Source: Methanomicrobium sp. W14
GTDB lineage: Archaea > Halobacteriota > Methanomicrobia > Methanomicrobiales > Methanomicrobiaceae
DNA: 64,000 bases
NCBI RefSeq assembly: GCF_017875315.1
Contig: NZ_JAGGMM010000003.1
Span: forward strand, 1-64,000
Reading direction: 5' to 3'
The notes under the pieces: model-generated
Told to the model about the DNA's origin: nothing
Database searches by the model: none
What the model saw: the letters and a program-made list of their open reading frames with translations, nothing else
Position numbers and translations under genes: made by a program
Part shown: positions 42,976-51,452 of the stretch, piece by piece
How positions within the stretch are numbered: position 1 is the stretch's first letter
Layout of the letters: every line of letters starts with the position of its first letter

Positions 42976-45937
42976 TTTTATTACCTCCAAATTCTATATC
43001 TCCGGGCGTACTTTCTGTTGCCAGTGCTTTGAGGAACACAGATTTACTTCTCTCAAAATTTTGTTTATCCCCAAACATAACCAGCTGATAACGTGCTCTT
43101 GTAACTGCTACATTCAGCCGATTCTGGAAATTCAGAAATCCAATGCTTGATTTTTTGCAGCGTTTATTATCCCTTCTACGACAGGACTGAACAAATGATA
43201 AGAAGACTAAATCGGCCTCATGACCCTGAAAGCGATCAACGGAGCATATTTTTACAGAGATATTGCAATCTTGGCGAACAAATTCAGATGGAATACCATT
43301 TTTTTCAGAAATATCAGCCAGTTCATCTTTTAACTTTTTTTCCTGTCCTTTATAGAAAGAAAGGACAGCTATTGACCAAAGACCATTTTTATCGCCAGGA
43401 TTTGGATTAGATTTAGCCCAATTGATAAATTCATTGAGAGATTTTTTTATAGCTTTAACTTCTTTCAAATTGTACTTTGATTTCCCAAATCCCAAATCCT
43501 CTTTTGAGGGCTTTAGATCTATCCAGACACATCGTGAACTATATGTATTATATTTCCAATCTCGTTCATTTTTCATCCTTTCATCGCCGTTTGCGTTTTT
43601 TAAGGCCTTGCCTTCATAAATATACTTTCGTGGCAGATTGGATATATCAGGATGCATCCTGTGCTGATATGTCAAAAGGGTATGGCGAATATCTAAAATC
43701 TCAGGATTTTTTCCACCATAAGAAAGACCGCTGTATAAAGCTATAAGATCATGATCTCTCCTTTTTGAATGTGTCTCAAATCCTTCCTGAAGTAATTCAA
43801 GGACGGAAGGAAGAGCAATTCTCCGTATCTTATCGATCTCATTTTTTACAAGATCAAATCTCAGTTTATGCTTTTTTGAATCATCCGTTTTGGGATTATC
43901 TCTTTCATATTTGGGAATGAGCAGATCCACTTCAGAGGAAAGCTGATCATAATCATCAGAATTTTTTAACTCATGCATTCTGCTGATTCTCCAGGTGATT
44001 TCACCTTCCCAGGATTTGTTTTCATAAGTTTTAGCATTCCAGGCATTTCTTTTTCGAATGAATTGATCTGAAAAAAAACCATGAATTTCATTATCATTGA
44101 AATAAACATCAGGCGGCAGATATGATCCTATTTTAGAGACTAAATCTTTCTTGGCAATAATGAAATTTGATCCAAGAATTTCAAGCTTTTCTGAATAACT
44201 ACTTGGAGTTTGAGAAATTCCTTTACATGTAAGGATTTCATTTTTAATTTTATGCTCTTTGCAATAGTTATTTGTCTCTTCGGCTTGTTTTAGGGAATAT
44301 TTATAAAAATCAGAAACATCTTCATCTGTTTCTTTAATCATAAGAACATTTTTTGGACCTCTATCAAATCCTGATGCCTGGAATGCTGCATAACAAATTT
44401 CACGGTCTTTTTGTCCATTCTCCTTTGTAAATGACGGAAGATTGCTAAGGTTCTCTTCTATCGGAGTCTGATCCACATATGGGGATAATTGTTTAACATC
44501 ACCAGATAAAATCCATTTCCTGCCGTATAGAGCAGGTACAAGAAATTCCTGGAATGTTGTTTTTGAGGCTTCATCCAGTATCACAAGATCAAATAGAGGT
44601 TCTGTCAGGTGAGTGTTCTTTATGATTGGGGCTTGTAATATTCCAATGGTTGTACCACAGATTAGATTAGCTACATCAAGAAGAAGCGTTTGAAGGTTCT
44701 TTTTTGCATCAGCCTTATTTTTTGTAAGTGATAGGTTCCATATTTTTTGTGATTCTGTCAAATTGCCTGATGTGGATTTACTGTTTAGAAAATTTATAAG
44801 ATCATTTCTTTCATTTTCTACAAAATTATTAAGGCAGTAAGGCTTTATTAAATCCGAAACATTATCCTCATCACCTATCCTTAAAGGGATAGCCCCACAT
44901 GCTTCTTTTAGAGTTTTTTCTCCTTCAGCTGTTTGAACATAGGTTTCAAGAAGTTTTTCAATAACATTATCAACTGCAACATGAGTCGAAGCTACCATTA
45001 AAACTCGCTGATTTCTCGATATAGCCTGTGCAATTAATTCCAGAATTGTGGTTGTTTTTCCTGAACCCGGCGATCCTTCAAGAATTGCGAAATCCGGCGT
45101 ACCCCATGCTTTTCTAACGAATTCACGCTGTTCATCGGTCCCGTCCCTGTTTTTATCGGTGAGCAAAAACCACATTTCGGGGTTAAATGATGTATCACTT
45201 TTCCCCCAACTAAAATCACGCTCCTTTTGTCTGAAAAGATTTAAAAGGGGAATCTGATGTCTTTGAGGAGATAAGGCCAGGTCTTCAATTGCCTGACGTT
45301 GTCTTTGAATTATGTAAGTATTGTATTTTGCCCAGAAGGTTCCATTTTCAGGTAATTCATTGACAATAATTGACTCTTCTCGTTTTAACTTATTTCTGAA
45401 ACGGATATTCCTTGTTTTTCCTTTAGACTTTATCTCTATTGTGTCTGAATCAGACAGAAAATTCAGAGCCAGATCCTCTTCATCTTCTCGTACTCTTTTT
45501 TCATCAGAATTCCCATTATCATAAGTTGAGACCAATTCGGGATGAATATTGCTCAGAGTAAATTCCTGAGGAGTGAATTGAAAAGGATATCTCATTCCGT
45601 TGGATTTAACATAAACGATTCTATTGATATAGGGCCCTTCAATTAGCTTAATGGTTTTTTTATCCCTGTTAATATGATTTTCCTGGATTCTCTTCGTCAG
45701 TTTCTCATCAAGAAATATGCCCTCTGAAGAAAACGGGTTGAGATTAATATCTGCATCTGTAGCTGAAATTTTGCCTGTTGCATTTTTTGTGCTAAAAGAA
45801 AACTTATAGCGTTTTTTCTTCAATCTATATTCAGCCTGGTTTAAAAAGATCTGAAAATCTTTGAGTCTTTGAACGACTCTATCCTCTAGTTGCTCTGGAT
45901 CTTCCTCTCCAAGGTTAGCGTAGTATAGATTACTCAT
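42965..45937 (-). CDS. SF1 (Upf1/DNA2-like) helicase
   Basis: A 990-residue helicase of superfamily 1B. Visible are Walker A GSPGSGKTTTILELIAQA (about 288), VLMVASTHVAVDNVIEKL (motif Ia), DLVILDEASKTTFQE (Walker B, DEAS), LSGDVKQLSPYV (motif III), and late motifs CSVDRFQGHEADLVFLSFV and RLNVAVTRARYQLVMFGD. A specific N-terminal domain of about 270 residues precedes it, and a large insertion lies between the helicase halves. Helicase plus PLD nuclease suggests nucleic-acid processing by the system. Its start shares bases with the upstream stop (TAATG). Confidence 0.9.
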   Translation of the reverse strand: MSNLYYANLGEEDPEQLEDRVVQRLKDFQIFLNQAEYRLKKKRYKFSFSTKNATGKISATDADINLNPFSSEGIFLDEKLTKRIQENHINRDKKTIKLIEGPYINRIVYVKSNGMRYPFQFTPQEFTLSNIHPELVSTYDNGNSDEKRVREDEEDLALNFLSDSDTIEIKSKGKTRNIRFRNKLKREESIIVNELPENGTFWAKYNTYIIQRQRQAIEDLALSPQRHQIPLLNLFRQKERDFSWGKSDTSFNPEMWFLLTDKNRDGTDEQREFVRKAWGTPDFAILEGSPGSGKTTTILELIAQAISRNQRVLMVASTHVAVDNVIEKLLETYVQTAEGEKTLKEACGAIPLRIGDEDNVSDLIKPYCLNNFVENERNDLINFLNSKSTSGNLTESQKIWNLSLTKNKADAKKNLQTLLLDVANLICGTTIGILQAPIIKNTHLTEPLFDLVILDEASKTTFQEFLVPALYGRKWILSGDVKQLSPYVDQTPIEENLSNLPSFTKENGQKDREICYAAFQASGFDRGPKNVLMIKETDEDVSDFYKYSLKQAEETNNYCKEHKIKNEILTCKGISQTPSSYSEKLEILGSNFIIAKKDLVSKIGSYLPPDVYFNDNEIHGFFSDQFIRKRNAWNAKTYENKSWEGEITWRISRMHELKNSDDYDQLSSEVDLLIPKYERDNPKTDDSKKHKLRFDLVKNEIDKIRRIALPSVLELLQEGFETHSKRRDHDLIALYSGLSYGGKNPEILDIRHTLLTYQHRMHPDISNLPRKYIYEGKALKNANGDERMKNERDWKYNTYSSRCVWIDLKPSKEDLGFGKSKYNLKEVKAIKKSLNEFINWAKSNPNPGDKNGLWSIAVLSFYKGQEKKLKDELADISEKNGIPSEFVRQDCNISVKICSVDRFQGHEADLVFLSFVQSCRRRDNKRCKKSSIGFLNFQNRLNVAVTRARYQLVMFGDKQNFERSKSVFLKALATESTPGDIEFGGNKNGN

Positions 45938-46422
45938 TATAATTCTCCTTTAAAAAGATCTTTAAAAATTTGTATATTATCGCCATTTTTCACCATATCT
46001 TGAAAAATATCAATCGTAATAACATCATTATTTTCATTATTAACCACATAATGAGCTTTTAATCCGGCAGAAAGGCATAACATCCCCATCGAAAGAACCA
46101 TTAGATTAGTTCCTCCGGTTAATCCTGCGATTATGTGATTTATACCATCATTTGAATAAAGAGAATATGCATCAAGCATTTTTTTAGTCATATTCTCCAG
46201 AGCTTTTTCTTCAAAAGGATCAAGTAAAACTGTTTCCAGGACATTAATTTCTTTTTTCTTAATATCCTTAATAAATTCCAGGTTTTCGTTAATCAGATTA
46301 ATTGATGTAAAAAACACAATATTACGTATCTCGTAGTATTCAATGACACGGTTTATATGCTCCTTTGAGTTTCCAAGGAGAAGAAAATGTATTATTTTAA
46401 ATTTCTGTTTATTGTCTTTCAT
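45937..46422 (-). CDS. Stand-alone CARF-like protein
   Basis: A 161-residue Rossmann-like protein. Strand FKIIHFLLLGNSKEHINRV, strand RNIVFFTSINLINE, and the glycine-rich motif HIIAGLTGGTNLMVLSMGM with the TGGT signature of CARF domains point to a nucleotide-second-messenger sensor. There is no effector or DNA-binding domain, so it may be a subunit, or degrade the messenger (ring-nuclease-like). It sits between viperin and the helicase with short spacing, so it is co-expressed. No CRISPR genes are in this window. Confidence 0.75.
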   Translation of the reverse strand: MKDNKQKFKIIHFLLLGNSKEHINRVIEYYEIRNIVFFTSINLINENLEFIKDIKKKEINVLETVLLDPFEEKALENMTKKMLDAYSLYSNDGINHIIAGLTGGTNLMVLSMGMLCLSAGLKAHYVVNNENNDVITIDIFQDMVKNGDNIQIFKDLFKGEL

Positions 46423-46448
46423 TTTATTCTTCCTTAATCAAAAAAATA

Positions 46449-47351
46449 TTATCTGGAATAATTATCTGTATAAAATTGAAACAAGAAAAATTGTTGGAAT
46501 TCATTTTTATTTTTCCCATTCCAGTTGTAAATTCCTCCTCTCTGAAAGTAATGATTGGAATTAATCAATTCAAAAATATTATCCCTGGTTACACTTTCAA
46601 GTGGAATGTCGATACCTGGATATTCAGTGTTTATATGAACACACCCCGATGGAGAAAGCATGAAATATGAATCCAGCATTTCTGCAGAACTTTCAAAAAC
46701 AGGGAATTTTCCATTTTTCAACCTAATCTCCGAATTACGTTTTTTATAATTATTAAACTCTTCATCAGTAATCGAAAATAACTCGCATGCTTCATCATTT
46801 TGTCCGGGAACGTGCATGAACTGAAATACTTTCCATCTTTCAGGATTAAGTTCGTTTATTAATCCCCCCATATATTCATTTATTGATAATTTTGTAACGG
46901 TTGTGTTTATTTTTAATTTAATTTCACATTTTTCTGCTAATCTGGCAACCTGAATTGAATTTTGAATATGTTTGCCCAAACCCCTGCCTAGTTTTTTTTC
47001 TACAATTTCTGAAGCTGAATCGACTGATATGCCTATCCAGTCAAGATAAGGAGATATTCTCTTCAGTTTTTCATTATCAACAAGTGATCCATTAGTCACG
47101 ATACTTGTTGTAAACCCCATTTCTTTGGCTTTTTCTACAAGTTCAAAGATTCTTGGACTCATGAAAGGTTCTCCACCAACAAAATTTACTTTTTCAATTC
47201 CAAGATCGTTTAATTTTTCATAAATATTCTCTGGTTTCAGAGATGCTTCCATTTCTCCTTTCATTTTTTGAGTACAACAAAACTTGCAATTGTAGTTGCA
47301 TTTCGAAGTGAAATGCCAGTTTACTGAACGGATCATCTTATTGAATGTCAT
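46449..47351 (-). CDS. Prokaryotic viperin-like radical SAM enzyme
   Basis: A 300-residue radical SAM enzyme with Cys18, Cys22 and Cys25 (CNYNCKFCC) for the 4Fe-4S cluster and VNFVGGEPFMSP (GGEP). Viperin-specific blocks are IVTNGSLVDNEKLKRI, GISVDSASEIVEKKLGRGLG, LKINTTVTKLSI, NPERWKVFQFMHVPGQND, MLDSYFMLSPSG and QRGGIYNW. Viperins convert nucleoside triphosphates to 3'-deoxy-3',4'-didehydro forms that stop viral RNA synthesis. It is the first gene of the six-gene operon, divergent from a CARF regulator. The last 20 residues (FFLFQFYTDNYSR) are an atypical tail. Confidence 0.9.
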   Translation of the reverse strand: MTFNKMIRSVNWHFTSKCNYNCKFCCTQKMKGEMEASLKPENIYEKLNDLGIEKVNFVGGEPFMSPRIFELVEKAKEMGFTTSIVTNGSLVDNEKLKRISPYLDWIGISVDSASEIVEKKLGRGLGKHIQNSIQVARLAEKCEIKLKINTTVTKLSINEYMGGLINELNPERWKVFQFMHVPGQNDEACELFSITDEEFNNYKKRNSEIRLKNGKFPVFESSAEMLDSYFMLSPSGCVHINTEYPGIDIPLESVTRDNIFELINSNHYFQRGGIYNWNGKNKNEFQQFFLFQFYTDNYSR

Positions 47352-47440
47352 TTTATCTCCATACCGGGTAAAGCTGTAGAATTTAGGTCTATAGGCATTA
47401 CCTCAATGATAGTTTTAATAAATACAGATAAAATTAAATT

Positions 47441-47471
47441 TAGAAATAATTTCCAAAATTAGAAATAATTT
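47441..47471. promoter_or_regulatory. Direct repeats between viperin and CARF regulator genes
   Basis: TAGAAATAATTT occurs at 47441-47452 and again at 47460-47471, with starts 19 bases apart. They lie in the 127-base gap between the divergent viperin and CARF-winged-helix genes, next to a TATA-like TTTTATATTT (47470-47477). A likely binding site of the divergent regulator. Confidence 0.5.
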
Positions 47472-47478
47472 TATATTT

Positions 47479-48300
47479 ATGATTGAAATTACTTTTATGA
47501 TAGAACCAGAGGAAAAACATATTCATATTATGGCTGCAGGGGCCAGTATAGAAGAAACTTATCGTCATATTGTGATGAATATTAAATCTCCTTATGGAAA
47601 ACCAATTGATATAACCTATGTCTTGATTGAATCTGATGTTCTCAAAAATAATAATGATCCCAAAAAAATCAGAATTAAACAGGCATATGATAATGTCAGA
47701 ATCCTATCAGATCAATATAAAATAGAATATTATCCGGCAGAATTTGATAAATTAGATATTAATTCTATAAGAAATGCAATTGCTGACATTAAACTCAAAT
47801 ATCCAAATGCCTATTTCTCATTTAATATAACCGGTGGAACAAAAATCCACACAATAGGACTTTTATTAATGTCCATTTGGTTAATTGGTGATGCTTATTA
47901 TGTATCCGAAGATTCAGAAATTCAGAAAATTTCAATTCCTAAAATGTATGTCGAAGATGTATCTTCAAATCCAAATTATATTTCAATTTTAAAAATATTG
48001 TCCGGGAAAAAAGAAGGAGAGTTAAGGAAATCTCTTGAAAGTAAAATGAGAGAGTTATATCGACCTGTTAGAAATACCGGAGATAAAAAAACAGACAGAG
48101 TAATGCACGGAGGTACCCTTACTAAAATGACTGAGGTTTTAGAAAACTGGGAATTAATTCAGGAAACTGAGGTCTTTAAAACCAGTATGAAAGGTAAACA
48201 AAAAAGATCTGTTAAATCGGTTAATAAAAAAGAAAAACGATTTATTATAACAGAAAATGGAGAACTGGCTTTAAAATTTGCTTTAGCTAATAATAAATGA
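47479..48300 (+). CDS. CARF-domain winged-helix regulator
   Basis: A 273-residue protein in two parts. The N-terminal CARF domain (about 5-165) has HIHIMAAGASIEETYRHIV, a strand with IDITYVLIESDVL and the motif FSFNITGGTKIHTIGLLL. The C-terminal winged helix (about 170-265; NYISILKILSGKKEGELRKS, GTLTKMTEVLENWELIQETE, IITENGELALKFAL) matches the Csa3-type layout. It should bind a nucleotide second messenger and control transcription of itself and the divergent viperin operon. Its TGGT motif is shared with the stand-alone CARF protein at 45937. Later in-frame ATGs at 47497 and 47530 could be the start. Confidence 0.83.
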   Translation: MIEITFMIEPEEKHIHIMAAGASIEETYRHIVMNIKSPYGKPIDITYVLIESDVLKNNNDPKKIRIKQAYDNVRILSDQYKIEYYPAEFDKLDINSIRNAIADIKLKYPNAYFSFNITGGTKIHTIGLLLMSIWLIGDAYYVSEDSEIQKISIPKMYVEDVSSNPNYISILKILSGKKEGELRKSLESKMRELYRPVRNTGDKKTDRVMHGGTLTKMTEVLENWELIQETEVFKTSMKGKQKRSVKSVNKKEKRFIITENGELALKFALANNK

Positions 48301-48394
48301 ATGATTTTGTTGATAAAAACAGAAATGATTTCCAAATATGGTTTTATTAAATCTCTGTTTATTATTTGTTATCAGGAAAAGGAGGTGAAAATAA

Positions 48395-48529
48395 GTGAGT
48401 AAAAAAGCAATGACACCATCAGCGGCTGGACGCATTCAGTCCGCTGCAGCAAAGACGGGGAACAATTCAGGTTTTGCATCAAGAGCACAATCTGCAGCTG
48501 CTAAAAACAGTGGAAGCGGGAAAAAATAA
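48395..48529 (+). CDS. Small SMP-like (Ala/Ser/Gly-rich) protein
   Basis: A 44-residue protein starting at GTG 48395, behind a perfect GGAGGTGA (48381-48388). Its sequence MSKKAMTPSAAGRIQSAAAK with a second repeat FASRAQSAAAKN has the two-fold SAA(G/S)RxQSAAA pattern of seed-maturation-protein-like small proteins. It is probably intrinsically disordered. It lies between the viperin system and the BREX-like operon. The strong ribosome site suggests high expression. Confidence 0.75.
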   Translation: MSKKAMTPSAAGRIQSAAAKTGNNSGFASRAQSAAAKNSGSGKK

Positions 48530-48678
48530 AACAAAATTACATCAATTTTTTTCTTATCAATATGCTCCAAGTATCTGATTTTTTTAGGATTTTATAGATT
48601 TTCGGGAGTCATTTTTATTTGAATTTAAGGTGAGTTAACAAGAAGAATCAAATAATTATGCTTTTAAAAAGAAAAAAA

Positions 48679-49428
48679 CTATTTTATCATCATAATCTCA
48701 TCTGACATTCCGCTCTGAAAAACTTCTATCCATTTATTATTTTTGCTGATAACGGTGCTATTCAATTTTTTAGTATTAAATGAGAATAGAGCCATATCAT
48801 TTTGCAGTGATGATAAGACTGCTTTTCCATCCGATATTGAATGTAATTGCGCCTCTATTATCCATGAATTTAAAGTCTCTGAAAGGATTTCTATATTTAT
48901 TCCTTTTTTATAGCATCCCCGCAAATCTGTTTCTTCTAAAAGATTCCAATAATAGAGTGATCTTATAACAAATTGCGTGTTCCTGTCAACTGTCTGCCTG
49001 TCACCATAATATTCTTTGGTGCGTTGAATTATCTGCTGAATTGTAACATTTTCCTGTAATCTAAGAAGCATCCCTATTTGTTTTGAAACATTATACCAGA
49101 AAGGATAAGCTGCCGAGAGCATGCAGAAATGAATGGCAACCTGTTCATCTTCAGATGAATTTTTTAGAAATTTCAATCCGGCATCTCTGAATGGCAACAG
49201 ATCTTTATCAGGAACTACCCAGATTCTCATTAACATACTGACTGAAAAATTACATGCTGTTTCACTGCGTTTCTCAAAAACACCTCTTCCCATTCTCTCA
49301 GAAAGATATTCTTTTAGTTCATTACGGATTTCTTTTTCATTTTTTCCTTCAAGGAGTAGATCAGATGTTTTCTGCATCCATTCGAGCCTTACAGATTGTT
49401 TTATTCCAATAATATCATGACGTTTCAT
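48679..49428 (-). CDS. BrxA-like (DUF1819-type) protein
   Basis: A 249-residue protein at the end of the BREX-like operon, overlapping PglZ by 14 bases. Helical blocks RLEWMQKTSDLLLEGKNEKE, FKLRD-like DAGLKFLKNSSEDEQVAIHF and YPFWYNVSKQIGMLLRLQEN resemble BrxA, a small helical DNA-binding protein of BREX, and the position after pglZ is that of brxA in type 3 systems. The assignment rests largely on position and general shape, so it is moderate. Confidence 0.55.
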   Translation of the reverse strand: MKRHDIIGIKQSVRLEWMQKTSDLLLEGKNEKEIRNELKEYLSERMGRGVFEKRSETACNFSVSMLMRIWVVPDKDLLPFRDAGLKFLKNSSEDEQVAIHFCMLSAAYPFWYNVSKQIGMLLRLQENVTIQQIIQRTKEYYGDRQTVDRNTQFVIRSLYYWNLLEETDLRGCYKKGINIEILSETLNSWIIEAQLHSISDGKAVLSSLQNDMALFSFNTKKLNSTVISKNNKWIEVFQSGMSDEIMMIK

Positions 49429-51451
49429 TATTTTCTCCCTTAGATACTGAAATAAAAGGCACTATTGTTTCATCTATAGAAAATCCCCCGTGAGAAATTG
49501 ATTTGATTCCTCTTTTCGCAAAAGATGAATCTTTGAGAGCAAATAATGGATAAAAATTATTGGGAAGCCCTGGTGTATCCCATTCTATTGCTAATTCATA
49601 TTTCTTTTTGATTTCATCACGAAGAATTGAATTCTTATAAACTCTCACACGTTCTCCTTTATAATCCGATATCGCTCCTTCGGAGGGATTTCCAATACCT
49701 GTGCTCTCTATATTTCCATGATCTGAGGTTATCCAGATATTGAAATTATTTTCAAGAAGGTATGAGATCATCTGGTTTAAAAATCCCATTTTTGACCACT
49801 GTTCAATCTGATTGTGCATTCCCTCTTCACCCAGCTGCATTCCATGCATAATGTTATCAATTGTATTGATTACAAATCCTGCAATAGTGGTATTGTGCAA
49901 ATTGAAATCAGATTCTAAGAATTCAGCAATATTTTCGCCGACCAGATTTTTTACATATGATATGCTTTTACCAGGTAACCCTGCATCTTCCCAATAATTT
50001 GACCAGGACTTTGCTTCACCTGAAGTAGTGGTTGTGCTATCGGGGAAATAAAGTGGAATTTTCCCGGAAAAAATAGCCTGACGTGAGATACTTGTCAATG
50101 TTGGAATCCATGCAAAGATGGAGTTTTCATCGAATTCAAGTTCTGGGTTCTGAGACATTAGTACTTTTTTTATTGTAAACCACTGGTTTAATGAGAGTCC
50201 GTCAATTACAATCAAAGCAATTTTTTCAGAAAGGTTATTCTCACGCTGACGCTGGAGATATCTTGGGATTTGATTTACAATGACAGGCGGGACTGGGGGA
50301 AGGTTAATTATTCCCTGATAGCGTTTGAAAAGCCATTCTGAAAAAATTTCATTGATATTGTTAGAAATATCATTGAAACAGTTTTTAATATCAGGTGTTA
50401 TATCAAATTTGGTGTTATGGTTGCAATATATGAGTGATTTGAGCTCTGCATATTCTGACGCAAAAATAAGCCATCGCGAATGGTCGCAATCGGGTTTTGG
50501 AATAGAGTGTCTTAGCTTTTTAAGCCTATTTTCAATCCTTGAAATGAAATCTTTTTGTGTTTCATCTTTTATTCCAAATTTCACCAATGTGTTTTTCAAT
50601 TTGTCGCCTTTTTCACATGATATTGGCTGCAGCTTTCCTTCAGCGAAGAGGTCATCAATATATATTCTTACCTTATCATCATCGAACGGCAGATTTGCAG
50701 GTCCGGGGAATTTCAGACCATATGGAGATTTTTGCGATTTGATAAATCCTGCACCGGTTTCTTCTGGGACCTGACATGAATCTACAAATAAGGGCCATCT
50801 TTCCTGTAAGAATTTGAAAAAAGAATTTTTTTCAGAGAAAAGGATTTCGAGTGGCCATTCTTTGAAGATGCTTGTTTTTTGCAATATCTTTGTTATCCGG
50901 AGTCTGAGGATTTGAGGAAGATTTATTTCTGAATAATGGATTCTTAGAAGAAGATTCAGAAGCTGTGGAATTGTACTTATGAGAGCAGGTTTTATCCCAA
51001 AGACATTCTCAAGTATGTAATCTTTTGTAGCATTGTCTCCAATCCTCTGGGGTGAGTTATTTTTTTGTGATTCAAATAAATCATCATAATATTTTTTGTC
51101 CAGTTCTTCTACAACAGGACTGCTAAAATTTGGAAAAAGTTTATTTGTGCTGAACGATAATTTTCTGCCCTTTTCGTAGAGATCATATGGCAATCTTTCA
51201 AGATCTGATTCCTGCGTTCTTAATACAACAACAAGGTCTGTTGTGATTCCTTTATCCCATAATGATCTGTATTTTGTTTCATAGGCATATCTGAAGGATA
51301 TGGCATCTTCATACTCAATAATTTCAAAACCTTTTTCACGCAGTCTGGTTACTAAAAGCTCTTCAGTCAGCAATCCGTCAGGATCGGCTACAAGAGTAAG
51401 TTTACTGATATCGGTTATGAATTCACTTAGTATGCTGTCACGCCAACCCAT
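49415..51451 (-). CDS. pglZ: PglZ-domain protein (BREX-3 type)
   Basis: A protein of about 678 residues. The alkaline-phosphatase-like PglZ core is shown by ALIVIDGLSLNQWFTIKK (metal-binding Asp), IPTLTSISRQAIFSGKIP (the Thr/Ser nucleophile region), NIWITSDHGNIES (Asp-His metal ligands) and SHGGFSIDETIVPFI (last His). The N-terminal 400 residues are of the BREX-3 kind. PglZ is the hallmark protein of BREX. I place the start at the ATG at 51451, just after the helicase stop, not at the upstream TTG-type start. Confidence 0.88.
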   Translation of the reverse strand: MGWRDSILSEFITDISKLTLVADPDGLLTEELLVTRLREKGFEIIEYEDAISFRYAYETKYRSLWDKGITTDLVVVLRTQESDLERLPYDLYEKGRKLSFSTNKLFPNFSSPVVEELDKKYYDDLFESQKNNSPQRIGDNATKDYILENVFGIKPALISTIPQLLNLLLRIHYSEINLPQILRLRITKILQKTSIFKEWPLEILFSEKNSFFKFLQERWPLFVDSCQVPEETGAGFIKSQKSPYGLKFPGPANLPFDDDKVRIYIDDLFAEGKLQPISCEKGDKLKNTLVKFGIKDETQKDFISRIENRLKKLRHSIPKPDCDHSRWLIFASEYAELKSLIYCNHNTKFDITPDIKNCFNDISNNINEIFSEWLFKRYQGIINLPPVPPVIVNQIPRYLQRQRENNLSEKIALIVIDGLSLNQWFTIKKVLMSQNPELEFDENSIFAWIPTLTSISRQAIFSGKIPLYFPDSTTTTSGEAKSWSNYWEDAGLPGKSISYVKNLVGENIAEFLESDFNLHNTTIAGFVINTIDNIMHGMQLGEEGMHNQIEQWSKMGFLNQMISYLLENNFNIWITSDHGNIESTGIGNPSEGAISDYKGERVRVYKNSILRDEIKKKYELAIEWDTPGLPNNFYPLFALKDSSFAKRGIKSISHGGFSIDETIVPFISVSKGENNETS

Positions 51452-51452
51452 T

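Noticed and set aside
39427-48300. CRISPR system because of the CARF proteins
   Set aside because: No repeat-spacer array and no cas gene is visible in the window; the CARF domains stand outside a CRISPR context.
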